A stretch of 64,000 nt of DNA from Bradyrhizobium commune (GCF_015624505.1 NZ_CP061379.1:2914001-2978000); one strand, 5' to 3'. Positions 43,751 through 53,469 are shown, counted from the stretch's first letter. A program made the numbers and translations. Notes: a model not told the origin generated them from the sequence alone.

Positions 43751-46213
43751 ATGAGTGCCGCGAAAAGAGCGTCGGGAACGCCGGCCGCCGAAATGTTTGA
43801 CGATATCCCGGTGCTTCAGCGCAAATGGCGTGCCGCGTTGAAGCCGGGCGATCGGCTGCCGCGCTATGAGGACGTGATGCTCGGCAGCCTCGGACGGCTC
43901 GCCGACCACATCGCGCTGCTCAAGGGCGAGGGCGCGCTCGAACTGTCGCGCAGCGGACGCTACGTGCAGAAATGGCTCGGTGAGGAGCGCTGGGACATTC
44001 CGGTCGCGGAGCTGTCGCCCGACTGCGCCACCGCGCTCTCGGAAGTCGTGGCGAACGCGCTTGCGAATGGACGGCCGCACCAGGCGAGCGCGCATTGCGT
44101 CCGCGACGGTATGGTCAGGACCTACGATCTGCTGGCGCTGCCGACCGCCTCGCGTTGGGGCGTCACGCTGGTCGGGACCTATGTCAACGAGCGCGGCGCG
44201 CAATACAATCTCCTGGATGCGATCTTCTCGTCGACCGACGATGCGGTCGTCTCGCTCGCGACGCTGCGCGATGCCGCCGGCAAGCCATTCGATCTCCAGG
44301 TCGTGCATCACAACAAGAGCGCCGGGCTTCTGCTCAGAGTTACGGGCGGAAGCCTGCTGTGGCGGCGGATAGGTGAGGGCAGCACGCTGCTGGCTGCGCC
44401 CGAGATCATGGAATTCCTGCTCAGGGCCGTTTCCGGCGGCCGCGGCGAGCAGCTCGAGATCGAGCACGACGGCCGTTACCTGCGGCTGAGCGCCACCGCC
44501 TTCGCCGACGTGGTCTCGCTGACGATCTCTGACGTCACCGCGTTGAAGCGGCGCGACGCCTCGTTCCGCCTGCTGTTCGACAACAACCCGATGCCGATGT
44601 GGGTGTTCGACGCCGAGACCAAGCAATTCCTCAGCGTCAACGACGCCGCGGTCCAACACTACGGTTACACGCGCGCCGCATTCCTCCAGATGAAGCTGCC
44701 AGAGATCTGGCCCGAGGATGAGTGGGACAGCCACGCCGAGGCGCTCGAACGTGTCGGCGAGACCTATCACTCCTCGCGCAACTGGCGGCATCTGCGCGCC
44801 GATGGCAGCGAGATCGAGGTGCTGACCTTCGGCCGCCGCGTGACCTTCGACGATCGCGACGGCTATCTGGTTGCGGTCGTCGACATCACCGAGCGGCGCA
44901 AGGCCGAGGCGCGGATCGCCTATATGGCGCATCATGACGGGCTCACCGACCTGCCGAACCGCGAATATTTCCAGGACCGGCTGAAGCAGGCACTCGACCA
45001 GGCCAGCGGCAAGCGCGTCGGTGTGCTCTATATCGATCTCGACCTGTTCAAGAACATCAACGATTCCTTCGGCCACCCGTCGGGCGACCGCCTGCTGAAG
45101 GAAGTTGCCGAACGTCTCACCAGAGCGGTCCGCGGCCGCAATCTCGCCGCACGGCTTGGTGGAGACGAATTCGCCGTGATCCTCGCAGCCGACGTCTCGC
45201 CGAACGAAGCCAGCGCCTGCGCGACCCTGCTGATCGACATGCTGCGGGCGCCCTATGAGATCGATGGCCAGGAGATGGTGATCGGCGCCAGCATCGGCAT
45301 TGCGCTGTCGCCCGGCGACGGCACGACGTCGGAAGAATTGATGCGCAACGCCGACATGGCACTGTACCGGGCCAAGTCGGAAGGCGGTGGCGTGCACCAT
45401 TTCTTCGAGCGCGAGATGGACCTCCAAGCGCAGAAGCGCCGCGACATGGAGGTCGATCTGCGCCGGGCATTTGGCAATGGCGAGTTCGAGCTGCACTATC
45501 AGCCGCTGGTGTCGATCGCCTCCGACCGCATCTCCGGCTTCGAGTCGCTATTGCGCTGGCGTCATCCCGACAAGGGCATGATCTCGCCGGCGGAGTTCAT
45601 TCCGGTCGCCGAGGACATCGGCCTGATCACCCAGCTCGGTGAGTGGGTGTTGCGCGAGGCCTGCGCGGAAGCGGTGAAATGGCCCAACGACATCAAGGTC
45701 GCGGTCAATCTCTCGCCGGCGCAGTTCCGCAGCCGCAGTCTGGTGCAGGTCGTGATCTCGGCGCTGGCACAATCCGGCCTGTCGCCGAAGCGGCTCGAGC
45801 TCGAAATCACCGAGTCGATCTTCCTGGCCGAGACGGACGCCAATCTTGCGATCCTGCATCAGCTGCGCGAGCTCGGTGTCGGCATCTCCATGGACGATTT
45901 CGGCACCGGCTATTCGAGCCTCAGCTATCTCCGCAGCTTCCCCTTCGACAAGATCAAGATCGACCGCTCCTTCGTCAAGGATCTCGCGCGGCGGCCCGAT
46001 TGCGTCGCCATCGTGCGTGCGATCTCCGGGCTCGGCCGCAGCCTCAACATCACGACGACCGCGGAAGGTGTCGAGACCGAGGATCAGCTCGACTGGCTGC
46101 GCGCCGAAGGGTGCAACGAGGTGCAGGGCTTTCTGTTCAGCGCCGCTAGGCCGGCAGCCGAGATCGCAAAGCTGCTGACCGACTTCGGCCAGCGCGCCTC
46201 ACGGGCGGCGTAA
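43751..46213 (+). CDS. PAS-GGDEF-EAL protein (c-di-GMP synthesis/breakdown)
   Basis: An 820-residue protein, apparently soluble, with an N-terminal PAS-like region (about 1-160), one or two further PAS domains (about 165-270 and 275-395), a GGDEF domain (about 400-560) and an EAL domain (about 570-815). The cyclase motif is intact (ARLGGDEFAV, near 470). The product-inhibition site (RxxD) is RNLA and therefore absent. The EAL signature is ESL (E598), and loop-6 MDDFGTGYSSL and FDKIKID are present, so phosphodiesterase activity is possible. ATG 43751 has TTGGGGAC upstream; longer starts at 43712/43721 exist. Its end overlaps the convergent serine hydrolase gene by 15 bp. Confidence 0.9.
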   Translation: MSAAKRASGTPAAEMFDDIPVLQRKWRAALKPGDRLPRYEDVMLGSLGRLADHIALLKGEGALELSRSGRYVQKWLGEERWDIPVAELSPDCATALSEVVANALANGRPHQASAHCVRDGMVRTYDLLALPTASRWGVTLVGTYVNERGAQYNLLDAIFSSTDDAVVSLATLRDAAGKPFDLQVVHHNKSAGLLLRVTGGSLLWRRIGEGSTLLAAPEIMEFLLRAVSGGRGEQLEIEHDGRYLRLSATAFADVVSLTISDVTALKRRDASFRLLFDNNPMPMWVFDAETKQFLSVNDAAVQHYGYTRAAFLQMKLPEIWPEDEWDSHAEALERVGETYHSSRNWRHLRADGSEIEVLTFGRRVTFDDRDGYLVAVVDITERRKAEARIAYMAHHDGLTDLPNREYFQDRLKQALDQASGKRVGVLYIDLDLFKNINDSFGHPSGDRLLKEVAERLTRAVRGRNLAARLGGDEFAVILAADVSPNEASACATLLIDMLRAPYEIDGQEMVIGASIGIALSPGDGTTSEELMRNADMALYRAKSEGGGVHHFFEREMDLQAQKRRDMEVDLRRAFGNGEFELHYQPLVSIASDRISGFESLLRWRHPDKGMISPAEFIPVAEDIGLITQLGEWVLREACAEAVKWPNDIKVAVNLSPAQFRSRSLVQVVISALAQSGLSPKRLELEITESIFLAETDANLAILHQLRELGVGISMDDFGTGYSSLSYLRSFPFDKIKIDRSFVKDLARRPDCVAIVRAISGLGRSLNITTTAEGVETEDQLDWLRAEGCNEVQGFLFSAARPAAEIAKLLTDFGQRASRAA

Positions 46214-47461
46214 CTCCGGCGGAAAGGTGCCGTAGACCAATTCCTTGAAGGCAGGCGTGATGCGGCTGCGCTCGTTCTGGGTCTGCTGCATCATCAGGTA
46301 GACCATGTCGAGCTTGGGATCGACGCCGAAATAGGTGCCGCTGCCACTGTCCCATTTCAGCTCGCCGATCGATCCCGCCGGCGGCGGCTTCGCGTTGCCG
46401 GGATCTGTCCGCACACCAATGCCGTAGCCATAACCAAAACCGTCGCCGGGGAAATAGAAGTAATCGCGTCCTACGCCGGAGCCGGGGCCGACGTGATCGG
46501 TCGTCATCGCCTTGAAGGCAGCAGGGCTGAGGTAACGCTTGCCCTCGAACTCGCCGCCGTTGAGCAGCATCTGCGAGAAGCGCTGATAGTCGGTGATGGT
46601 CGAGAGCAGCCCTCCGCCGCCCGACTCCCATTCGGGATGGGCCAGGCGGTCGCGCTCGCCGGCGAGCAGAACCGGGTCGTTCGGCAGCGGCCGTGCCATC
46701 CGCGCGCGCTCCTCCGGAGTCTTCAGCACGAATTTGGTGCTGGTCATGCCGAGCGGATCAAGAATGCGTTGCTTGAGGAATTCGTACAGCGTTTGTCCCG
46801 AGATGATCTCCATGATGGCGCCGAGCACGTCAGTGGAATGACCGTAACGCCACAACGTGCCGGGCTGGCGCGTGAGCGGCAGCCTGGCGATGCGGTCGGC
46901 GAATTCTCGGTTGTTGAAGGGCCCCTCGAAAATGTTGGCGGCCTGGTAGACCTGCATCACCCAGGGGGCGCCGATATAATCGTAGCTGATGCCCGAGGTG
47001 TGCCGCAGCAGATCCTCGATGTTGACAGGGCGGATCGGCGGCTCGAGTTCGACCATCGATGTGCCGTTCGGCTCCACGCCAACCTTGATGTCGGCAAAGA
47101 GCGGGATGTATTTCGACACGGGGTCGGTCAGCGCGAGCTTGCCCTCGTCAATCAGCATCATCGCGCCAAGGCAGGTGATCGGCTTGGTCATCGAGTGGAT
47201 GGCGAAGATCGTGTCCGGCGTCATCGCGAGACCGGTCCTGGTGTCGCGCACGCCGAAGGTCTTGAAGTAGACCGGCTTGCCGTGCTGCTGCACCAGGATC
47301 ACGGCGCCCGGCAGTCGGCCGCTCGTCACCTCGTTGTCGAAATACGTCGTGATGCGGTCGAGCCCCTCGGCCGACGGAGCGGGGATGTCGGTGGCGGCGC
47401 GGCTTCGCGCCATCGAGCCGGCCAACAGAGTAGCCCCGACCAGAAATTCACGACGCTTCAT
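46199..47461 (-). CDS. Secreted serine hydrolase (beta-lactamase/PBP4* fold)
   Basis: A 420-residue beta-lactamase-related protein with an N-terminal Tat-like leader (KRREFLVGATLLAGSM). The catalytic SxxK is HSMTKP (near residue 90) and the second motif is YGHS (near 205), a Y-x-H in place of the usual Y-x-N. Such enzymes are usually esterases or D-amino-acid peptidases rather than beta-lactamases. ATG 47461 is preferred over 47488. The stop lies inside the end of the convergent c-di-GMP gene. Confidence 0.86.
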   Translation of the reverse strand: MKRREFLVGATLLAGSMARSRAATDIPAPSAEGLDRITTYFDNEVTSGRLPGAVILVQQHGKPVYFKTFGVRDTRTGLAMTPDTIFAIHSMTKPITCLGAMMLIDEGKLALTDPVSKYIPLFADIKVGVEPNGTSMVELEPPIRPVNIEDLLRHTSGISYDYIGAPWVMQVYQAANIFEGPFNNREFADRIARLPLTRQPGTLWRYGHSTDVLGAIMEIISGQTLYEFLKQRILDPLGMTSTKFVLKTPEERARMARPLPNDPVLLAGERDRLAHPEWESGGGGLLSTITDYQRFSQMLLNGGEFEGKRYLSPAAFKAMTTDHVGPGSGVGRDYFYFPGDGFGYGYGIGVRTDPGNAKPPPAGSIGELKWDSGSGTYFGVDPKLDMVYLMMQQTQNERSRITPAFKELVYGTFPPELRRP

Positions 47462-47524
47462 CCGGGCTTCCTCCCTGAACGGGAACAAAGCCGCAAGACG
47501 TTCAGGCCGTCAACAAGCCTTCGA

Positions 47525-48088
47525 TTAAAATCGCGTCACGATTTCGGAAAGGACCGGTCGCGGACGATCATCGTTCGGCTTGGTCGGCGTGCCGATATGC
47601 ACGAGGCCTGCGAGCTTTTCGTCCGGCTTCAGGCCAAGGCCGTCGAGCACGTCGCGATCGAACGAGAACCAGCCGGTCAGCCAGCAGGCGCCGTAGCCGA
47701 GCGCGGTCGCGGCGGTGACGATGTTCATGACGCTCGCGCCTGCGGACAGCTCCTGCTCGAAAGCCGGCACCTTGGGATGCGGCCTGGTGAAGCTGACGAT
47801 GCCGATCACAAGCGGCGCGTCGGTGAGGCGCTTGCGCTCGATCTCGATATCGGCCGCGGGCGCGCCGGGATTCTTCCGCGCAAAAACCTTGGCGATCACC
47901 TCGCCGGCGCGCTGGCGTGCGTCGCCCTCGAAAATGATGAAGCGCCAGGGCGCGAGCTTGCCGTGATCGGGCACGCGCGCGCCGATGGTCAGGATCGTCT
48001 CGAGCTCGGCCGGCGAGGGGCCGGGGCCGGTCATCTCGCGCGGCTTGACCGAGCGGCGGGTCTTCAGGAGTTCGATGGCGTCGGGCAC
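47525..48088 (-). CDS. Nitroreductase family protein (YdjA-like)
   Basis: A 187-residue flavin-dependent reductase. The FMN-binding start is LKTRRSVKPREM, with RVPDHGKLAPWRFIIF and a later GACWLTGWF. The short length and VPDHGKL fit the YdjA subgroup of nitroreductases. The physiological substrate is unknown. It is 63 bp upstream of the serine hydrolase gene on the same strand and could share a transcript. Confidence 0.86.
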   Translation of the reverse strand: MPDAIELLKTRRSVKPREMTGPGPSPAELETILTIGARVPDHGKLAPWRFIIFEGDARQRAGEVIAKVFARKNPGAPAADIEIERKRLTDAPLVIGIVSFTRPHPKVPAFEQELSAGASVMNIVTAATALGYGACWLTGWFSFDRDVLDGLGLKPDEKLAGLVHIGTPTKPNDDRPRPVLSEIVTRF

Positions 48089-48200
48089 GGGGCGTCCTTA
48101 TGGCTTGCTGTTCTCGCCGGAGATAGGCTCGGCAGGAGACGAATGAAAGGGACTTTAGAGGGATTATCAGGACTCCTGCTGCTTGGGTCAGAAAGTTATG

Positions 48201-48215
48201 GTCCCAAGTTGGGAC
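48201..48215. promoter_or_regulatory. Candidate HigA operator
   Basis: A perfect palindrome GTCCCAA-G-TTGGGAC lies 19 bp before the toxin start and just upstream of TATGAT, a possible -10 box. Antitoxins of this class usually repress their own operon at such a site. Confidence 0.5.
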
Positions 48216-48233
48216 TATGATAAGATGAATCGA

Positions 48234-48536
48234 ATGAGGATCCTAGCGCTCAGCACGATCAAGGCTTTTCTCGATCGGGCCGGCGAAGCCTCCGATGCTC
48301 GCGAGCCTCTGATGGCCTGGTTCCGGCAGGTGAAGCAGGCCGATTGGGCGAAGCCCGCGGACGTCAAGCGAGACATCCGAACCGCCAGCATCCTCAGGGA
48401 TGGCCGTGTCGTCTTCAACGTCGCCGGCAACAAGTATCGCGTCGTGGTCTGGATCAACTATCCATATCGCGTGGTCTATATCCGCTTTGTCGGATCGCAT
48501 CGGCAATACGACGCAATCGATGCGCAAACCGTTTAG
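48234..48536 (+). CDS. higB: HigB-type toxin (mRNA interferase family)
   Basis: A toxin of about 100 residues in the HigB family (PF09907). Typical features are an N-terminal strand RILALSTIKAFLDRAG, LMAWFRQVKQADW, and the end VVWINYPYRVVYIRFVGSH. HigB homologues cut mRNA at the ribosome. ATG 48234 or 48225 could start it; neither has a strong ribosome site. It lies 7 bp before the antitoxin gene, toxin first as usual in hig loci. Confidence 0.85.
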   Translation: MRILALSTIKAFLDRAGEASDAREPLMAWFRQVKQADWAKPADVKRDIRTASILRDGRVVFNVAGNKYRVVVWINYPYRVVYIRFVGSHRQYDAIDAQTV

Positions 48537-48543
48537 AGGGTCG

Positions 48544-48918
48544 ATGATGGAAATCGCGCCAATCAAGTCTAACCGAGACTATCGCCGCGTTCTCAAGGAG
48601 ATCGAGACATTGATGAGCGCACGGCGCAATTCGCCCGAGGGTGATCGGCTGGACGTGCTCGTGACGCTGGTGGAGGCCTGGGAGCGGAAGCACTACCGAC
48701 TGGACCTTCCAGACCCTGTCGAGGCGATCAAGTATCATATGGAGCAAAGCGGCTTGCAGCCAAAGGACCTGATCCCCTTTATTGGAAGCCGAAACCGGGT
48801 TCACGAAGTGCTCAACCGTCGGCGTGAATTGACGCTGAGCATGATCCGCCGACTGCATGAGGGCCTCGGCATTCCCGCCGAGTCCCTCATCAATGTCCGA
48901 CAAGACCGCGCTGCCTGA
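48544..48918 (+). CDS. higA: HigA-type antitoxin (helix-turn-helix)
   Basis: A 124-residue antitoxin with a C-terminal helix-turn-helix (about 62-120, YHMEQSGLQPKDLIPFIGSR followed by RVHEVLNRRRELT) that would bind toxin and operator DNA. The N-terminal part (about 1-60) is helical and probably neutralises the toxin. ATG 48544 or 48547 follows AGAGGG. The gene is 7 bp from higB and convergent with thrS. Confidence 0.85.
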   Translation: MMEIAPIKSNRDYRRVLKEIETLMSARRNSPEGDRLDVLVTLVEAWERKHYRLDLPDPVEAIKYHMEQSGLQPKDLIPFIGSRNRVHEVLNRRRELTLSMIRRLHEGLGIPAESLINVRQDRAA

Positions 48919-48924
48919 ACCTCG

Positions 48925-50967
48925 TCAGGCCGCGCCGCGCGCCCGCCGGACGTCCGGCGGGGTCGCCTCGTCGACCAGCGCGGCGATCGCCTCCGCGGTC
49001 GTCATCACCTTCTGGCCGTCGCTGCCGAGCCGGCGAACGGAGACCGAATGCGTCTCGGCCTCCTTCTTGCCGACCACGAGCAACGCCGGGATCTTGGCCA
49101 GCGAGTGCTCGCGGACCTTGTAGTTGATCTTCTCGTTGCGCAGGTCGATCTCGACCCGCAAGCCGGCGCGCCGCGCCTGCTCCAGCACCTGCTTGGCGTA
49201 TTCGTCGCCTTCCGAGGTGATGGTGGTGACCACCGCCTGCACCGGCGAGAGCCAGAGCGGGAAGTTGCCGGCATAGTGCTCGATCAGGATGCCGATGTAG
49301 CGCTCCATCGAGCCGCAGATCGCACGATGCACCATCACCGGCGGTTTCTTGCCGCCGTCATGGTCGATGTAGAACGCGCCGAACCGCTCCGGCAGGTTGA
49401 AGTCGACCTGTGTGGTGCCGCACTGCCAGTCGCGACCGATGGCGTCGCGCAGCACATATTCGAACTTCGGCCCGTAGAAGGCGCCTTCGCCCGGATTGAT
49501 CTCGGTCTTGATGTGATTGTTCTGCGCCTGGATCTCGCGCAGCACCGTCGCCATCACCCGCTCGGCGTGATCCCACATCGCATCCGTGCCGACGCGCTTG
49601 TCCGGCCGCGTCGACAGCTTCACCGTGAGATCGCCGGTGAAGCCGAAATCGGCATAGGTCGACAGGATGAGGTCGTTGATCTTCAGGCACTCGTCGGCAA
49701 GCTGATCCTCGGTGCAGAAGATGTGCGCGTCGTCCTGGGTGAAGCCGCGCACGCGCATCAGGCCGTGCATGGCGCCGGACGGCTCATAGCGATGCACCAC
49801 GCCGAACTCGGCCAGGCGCAAGGGCAGGTCGCGGTAGCTCTTCAGGCCGTGCTTGAAGATCTGGACGTGACCGGGGCAGTTCATCGGCTTCAGCGCAAAC
49901 CAGCGCTTGTCCTCGGCCTCGTCGCCGGCCGACTGTGCCGCGAACATGTTTTCGCGGTACCAGCCCCAATGGCCGGAGGTCTCCCACAAGGACTTGTCGA
50001 GGATCTGCGGCGCGTTGACCTCGTTGTAGTCGCCGGTCAAGCGGCGGCGCATATAGGCGATCAGCTGCTGGAAGATGGTCCAGCCCTTGGGATGCCAGAA
50101 CACGACGCCGGGACCTTCCTCCTGGAAGTGGAAGAGGTCGAGCTCGCGTCCGAGCTTGCGATGGTCGCGCTTCTCGGCTTCCTCGATCTGCTTGAGGTAA
50201 GCGTCGAGGTCCTCCTGCTTGGCGAAGGCGGTGCCGTAGATGCGGGTCAGCATCGGGTTGTTGCTGTCGCCGCGCCAATAGGCGCCGGCCACCTTCATCA
50301 GCCTGAAGGCGTTGCCGACCTTGCCGGTCGAGGTCATGTGCGGGCCGCGGCACAGGTCGAACCAGTCGCCCTGGTAGTAGATCTTGATCGGCTCGTTGCC
50401 GGGAATGGCGTCGACCAGCTCGACCTTGAAGGCCTCGCCCTTGTCGCGGAACACCTGCTTTGTCTTTTCGCGATCCCAGACTTCCTTGGTGAAAGGCTTG
50501 TCGCGCGCGATGATCTCGCGCATCTTCTTCTCGATCGCGGCGAAGTCTTCCGGCGTGAACGGCTCGTTGCGGAAGAAGTCGTAATAGAAGCCGTTCTCGA
50601 TCACCGGGCCGATGGTCACCTGGGTGCCCGGCCACAGCGATTGCACGGCCTCCGCCAGCACGTGGGCGCAATCGTGGCGGATCAGCTCAAGCGCGCGCGG
50701 ATCGTCGCGGTTGACCAGCTCGATCTTCGCATCGGCCTCGATCGGATCGTTGAGATCGGCAAGCTCGCCGTCGAGCGCCATCGCGACCGTGCGCTTGGCC
50801 AGCGACGGCGAAATGCCCTTGGCGATGTCGAGGCCGGTGATGCTCTTGTCATACTGGCGCTGGGCGCCGTCGGGGAAGGTGAGGGTAACTTTGGGGGAGG
50901 GGGTCACGGGCTTCAGATTGCTGAGGCTGTATTGGAAGCCGGATTCGGACTTGCGGTCATCGGACAT
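48925..50967 (-). CDS. thrS: Threonyl-tRNA synthetase
   Basis: A 680-residue class II synthetase with TGS (about 27-88), the N2/SAD editing domain (about 90-270; zinc/proofreading HxxxH is [10 protein letters not shown]), catalytic core (about 280-580) with motif 2 and the CPGHVQIF zinc-site cysteine, and anticodon-binding domain (about 585-670). It charges tRNA-Thr and edits Ser-tRNA-Thr. ATG 50967 is the conserved start; the frame is open to 51099. The gene is monocistronic and convergent with higA. Confidence 0.97.
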   Translation of the reverse strand: MSDDRKSESGFQYSLSNLKPVTPSPKVTLTFPDGAQRQYDKSITGLDIAKGISPSLAKRTVAMALDGELADLNDPIEADAKIELVNRDDPRALELIRHDCAHVLAEAVQSLWPGTQVTIGPVIENGFYYDFFRNEPFTPEDFAAIEKKMREIIARDKPFTKEVWDREKTKQVFRDKGEAFKVELVDAIPGNEPIKIYYQGDWFDLCRGPHMTSTGKVGNAFRLMKVAGAYWRGDSNNPMLTRIYGTAFAKQEDLDAYLKQIEEAEKRDHRKLGRELDLFHFQEEGPGVVFWHPKGWTIFQQLIAYMRRRLTGDYNEVNAPQILDKSLWETSGHWGWYRENMFAAQSAGDEAEDKRWFALKPMNCPGHVQIFKHGLKSYRDLPLRLAEFGVVHRYEPSGAMHGLMRVRGFTQDDAHIFCTEDQLADECLKINDLILSTYADFGFTGDLTVKLSTRPDKRVGTDAMWDHAERVMATVLREIQAQNNHIKTEINPGEGAFYGPKFEYVLRDAIGRDWQCGTTQVDFNLPERFGAFYIDHDGGKKPPVMVHRAICGSMERYIGILIEHYAGNFPLWLSPVQAVVTTITSEGDEYAKQVLEQARRAGLRVEIDLRNEKINYKVREHSLAKIPALLVVGKKEAETHSVSVRRLGSDGQKVMTTAEAIAALVDEATPPDVRRARGAA

Positions 50968-51267
50968 GCTTTCTCTCCTGAGGCTCACTCCTGCGAACGA
51001 GCGCAGGTAAGCGGGAACGAGCGATATATCAGGCGATTCGGCCTGTGCAATCCGGCATTTCCAAGAAAATAGGCGCGTAAAGGCCGCGCCGTGCACCAAC
51101 TATTTCGCGGCGGCCCTTTTACTGGTCACGGGCCTGCTCTGAGCCGGTCTCGGCCGGCGGCTGCTATTCCGGCCTGAAGGCCGCGTTTCCCGTGCGCAAG
51201 GCGCTTGGCAAACCGCGCGGGAGAGCGCTAGAAGGCCGTTTATGGGGACCAAAGAGAGTTGACTGAA
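50968..51267. other. Intergenic region upstream of thrS and of the small secreted protein
   Basis: About 300 bp carrying promoters in both directions. Only a modest GC-rich inverted segment (near 51135-51160, CTCTGAGCCGGTCTCGGCCG) was noted; no riboswitch or T-box-like structure was recognised. Confidence 0.4.
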
Positions 51268-51654
51268 ATGAGGATGATTCTGGCGGTTGCCGCGGTGCTC
51301 TATTCAGCGTCCGCGCTTGCGCAAGCCGACAAGGCGCCGATGGTCGGGGACAAGCCGCTGGTGCAGGTGAAGCCCAAGGGGACCAAGGCTGCTGCGGCCA
51401 AGGATACCACGGCTGCTCCGGGCCCGAAGGGCAAGCCGCAATCGATCGCGGTGCGGCTTCAGGCCTGCCTCGACATCGACGACGGCACCAAGGACCGCCT
51501 CAATTGCTACGACGCGGTGATCCCGCCGACACCGAAGCCGAAGCCGCCCAAGGCCAAGGGCGTCGCCGATTGCCGCCTCATCAAGGAAGAGGACGAGCGG
51601 CTGGCCTGCTTCAATGGTTTTGCCGAGAGCATTCCGAAGCTGCCCAAAAGCTGA
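51268..51654 (+). CDS. Small secreted Cys-motif protein (TagO/VasI-like motif)
   Basis: A 128-residue protein with a signal peptide (ILAVAAVLYSASALA), a Lys/Pro-rich linker and two copies of a Cys motif: ACLDIDDGTKDRLNCYD and DCRLIKEEDERLACFNG. The DxxRLxCYD form is also seen in type VI secretion accessory proteins of the TagO/VasI type, but no other T6SS gene is in this window, so the resemblance is only local. ATG 51268 is preferred over TTG 51259. Confidence 0.7.
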   Translation: MRMILAVAAVLYSASALAQADKAPMVGDKPLVQVKPKGTKAAAAKDTTAAPGPKGKPQSIAVRLQACLDIDDGTKDRLNCYDAVIPPTPKPKPPKAKGVADCRLIKEEDERLACFNGFAESIPKLPKS

Positions 51655-51672
51655 GGCTTGGAAGCCGGGTCG

Positions 51673-51999
51673 CTAATCGCTGATCCGGCTCAGCACGGCC
51701 CTGAAGGCAACGCCAGGCACTTGCAGCGCGGTGCCTTCGAATTCGGCTGTGTCGCCGTCTTCGCGGCCGCTGAGCGTCAGCGTGATCCGGTCGACCCCGA
51801 ACAGCGCCTTGAAGGACGGATCGTCATTGTAGCGCTCGGTCGAGATCTTGACCTTGATGCTATCGCCTGCGCCGGTGTAGGTGCCGATGAAGGCGAAGGC
51901 GGAATTGCCGCCGCGCATCTTGCCGTCGATCACATAGACGACGCCGCAGCCGGTTCCATGAACCGTGTGGAAGTCGGCCTTGTACAGTCCCTGACGCAC
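51673..51999 (-). CDS. GrlR-like beta-barrel regulatory protein
   Basis: A 108-residue protein rich in beta strands: GLYKADFHTVHGTGCGVVYV, GKMRGGNSAFAFIGTYT, then a last DTAEFEGTALQVPG. This is the pattern of GrlR-like proteins, lipocalin-like regulators known as repressors of a type III secretion activator in enteric pathogens. In Bradyrhizobium such proteins occur without a GrlA partner, and none is here. The start is GTG 51999 with GGGGACAGG upstream. Confidence 0.65.
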   Translation of the reverse strand: MRQGLYKADFHTVHGTGCGVVYVIDGKMRGGNSAFAFIGTYTGAGDSIKVKISTERYNDDPSFKALFGVDRITLTLSGREDGDTAEFEGTALQVPGVAFRAVLSRISD

Positions 52000-52170
52000 T
52001 GCCTGTCCCCGCAGAATTCCAAACGCAATTTGGCCTGCAAGTTATGGTCGCGGCCAGCGGAAGCAATCCGGTGGCTTCCGGGGATGTCGCCCATCAACAT
52101 CACATTTTGATCACGGCCTGAGAGAAATGCAGGCAGCGCGGCGGAAATACCGGCTGGCGCAATATCGAGA

Positions 52171-53469
52171 TTATCGGCTCGACGCCGGCGACGTGGTGGC
52201 CGCTACGCGCGTCAGCGCCAGTGCGGGCGTCGCGGACATCTTCACCAGCACGTCCTTGAGCGGATATTGCGTCCAGGCGCGGTTGACGTAGTCGCGGTGG
52301 GTGATGCCATCGCCGGTTTCCACGAACACCACGCTGCCGGGACGCAGCGGTCCATCGATGTCCTCGGAGACGCCGATGCCCTTCTGCCGGAGCATGCTCA
52401 TCAGCTCGCGGTCGCGCCGTGCGGTGTAGTGGGTATAGGAGCTGACGAAGAAGCCGGAGCGGTGGCTCTCGATCCAGGAGGCGAACTTGTCCATTTCACC
52501 GTAGACGGCGTCGAGCAGCACGACGCCGCGGACGCGATCACTGATGCCGCCGACCTCGAGGCTCCAGGCGGTCGGCAGGAAGCCACCGCTATAGCCGACA
52601 ATGACGATCGGCATGTTGGCGAAGGCGCGGGCACTGTTGGGATCGCCGGTGAGGCGGGCGAGGTGGTTGGCCGATTCCTCCATGAAACGCTTGAGGCCGC
52701 CCGGCTGCCAGAATTTTCCGGCGCTGGAATCGGCCGCATCGACCGCCATCTGGGGTGCAAGCAGCACGGCGTTGGCGCCGGAATCGGTGATCTGCTGCGG
52801 CACCAGCTGGCGGTCGCGCACGTCGCGTTCGAGAGTGGCGCCATTGCCGTGGAAGAACACCACGATCACGCCCGGCTTGCGCACGTCGAAATGTTCGGGG
52901 ACATGCACCAGCACGCGGCTGTCGTTGTAGGTCTCGTCCTGCCAGAACACGCGCCCGGAATAGCTGCGGTGGCCGCGGCGATCGCCCTTGGAGATGTTGA
53001 GGAAGGGCGAGTCGGACGCCGGATTGTTGCCGAAATAGGGGAAGGCCGAGGACTTCATGCTGACGAGCGTCGTCAGGTCTTCGCGCTGCGGGCGCTGATA
53101 GGGGACCTGCGGCTCCAGCGAGGCCACCTTGTAAGGCGCCTGCTCCGGAGGTTGCTGCTGGACCGCGCGCTTGGGCGAGAAGTCCGACATCTGCCGTTGC
53201 AGGAAGCTCTCGCTCGCCGAGGGGAAGCGCTCCCTGAATTGCGGGGCGGGGAAACGATCCTCGAACGTGTCGCCGCTCGCGATCCTGGTCTTGGCGACAG
53301 TCTGATTGACGACCTGGACATTGGCCTGCGAGTTCGCCGCGAGCGCGGTCGGGTTGGGCGCCTTGCCGCATTGAACCAGCGTCAGCGACATCGGCACCAA
53401 GGCTGAGATCAGGCCGATCCGGAGCGCACGACTGCGCGCGCCGGGCACCTTGGTCCGGTCAGCGCGCAT
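52171..53469 (-). CDS. Exported alpha/beta hydrolase-like protein
   Basis: A protein of about 432 residues with an N-terminal hydrophobic segment ending in a cysteine (ISALVPMSLTLVQCGKAPN). The LVQC is close to but not a standard lipobox, so lipidation is uncertain. A low-complexity Gln/Pro linker (about 40-140) leads to an alpha/beta hydrolase-like domain (about 190-400) with VVFFHGNGATL and the nucleophile elbow GYSGGFL. The final histidine is not evident in a clear motif. ATG 53469 is chosen over the longer 53529. Confidence 0.68.
   Translation of the reverse strand: MRADRTKVPGARSRALRIGLISALVPMSLTLVQCGKAPNPTALAANSQANVQVVNQTVAKTRIASGDTFEDRFPAPQFRERFPSASESFLQRQMSDFSPKRAVQQQPPEQAPYKVASLEPQVPYQRPQREDLTTLVSMKSSAFPYFGNNPASDSPFLNISKGDRRGHRSYSGRVFWQDETYNDSRVLVHVPEHFDVRKPGVIVVFFHGNGATLERDVRDRQLVPQQITDSGANAVLLAPQMAVDAADSSAGKFWQPGGLKRFMEESANHLARLTGDPNSARAFANMPIVIVGYSGGFLPTAWSLEVGGISDRVRGVVLLDAVYGEMDKFASWIESHRSGFFVSSYTHYTARRDRELMSMLRQKGIGVSEDIDGPLRPGSVVFVETGDGITHRDYVNRAWTQYPLKDVLVKMSATPALALTRVAATTSPASSR

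Noticed and set aside
43655-45496. 613-codon open frame on the minus strand
   Set aside because: Antisense to the GGDEF-EAL gene; composition typical of a shadow frame.
46493-48220. 575-codon open frame on the plus strand
   Set aside because: Antisense to the serine hydrolase and nitroreductase genes, both of which have clear catalytic motifs.
49048-51072. 674-codon open frame on the plus strand
   Set aside because: Lies antisense to thrS, whose protein is unmistakable; no domain or ribosome site.
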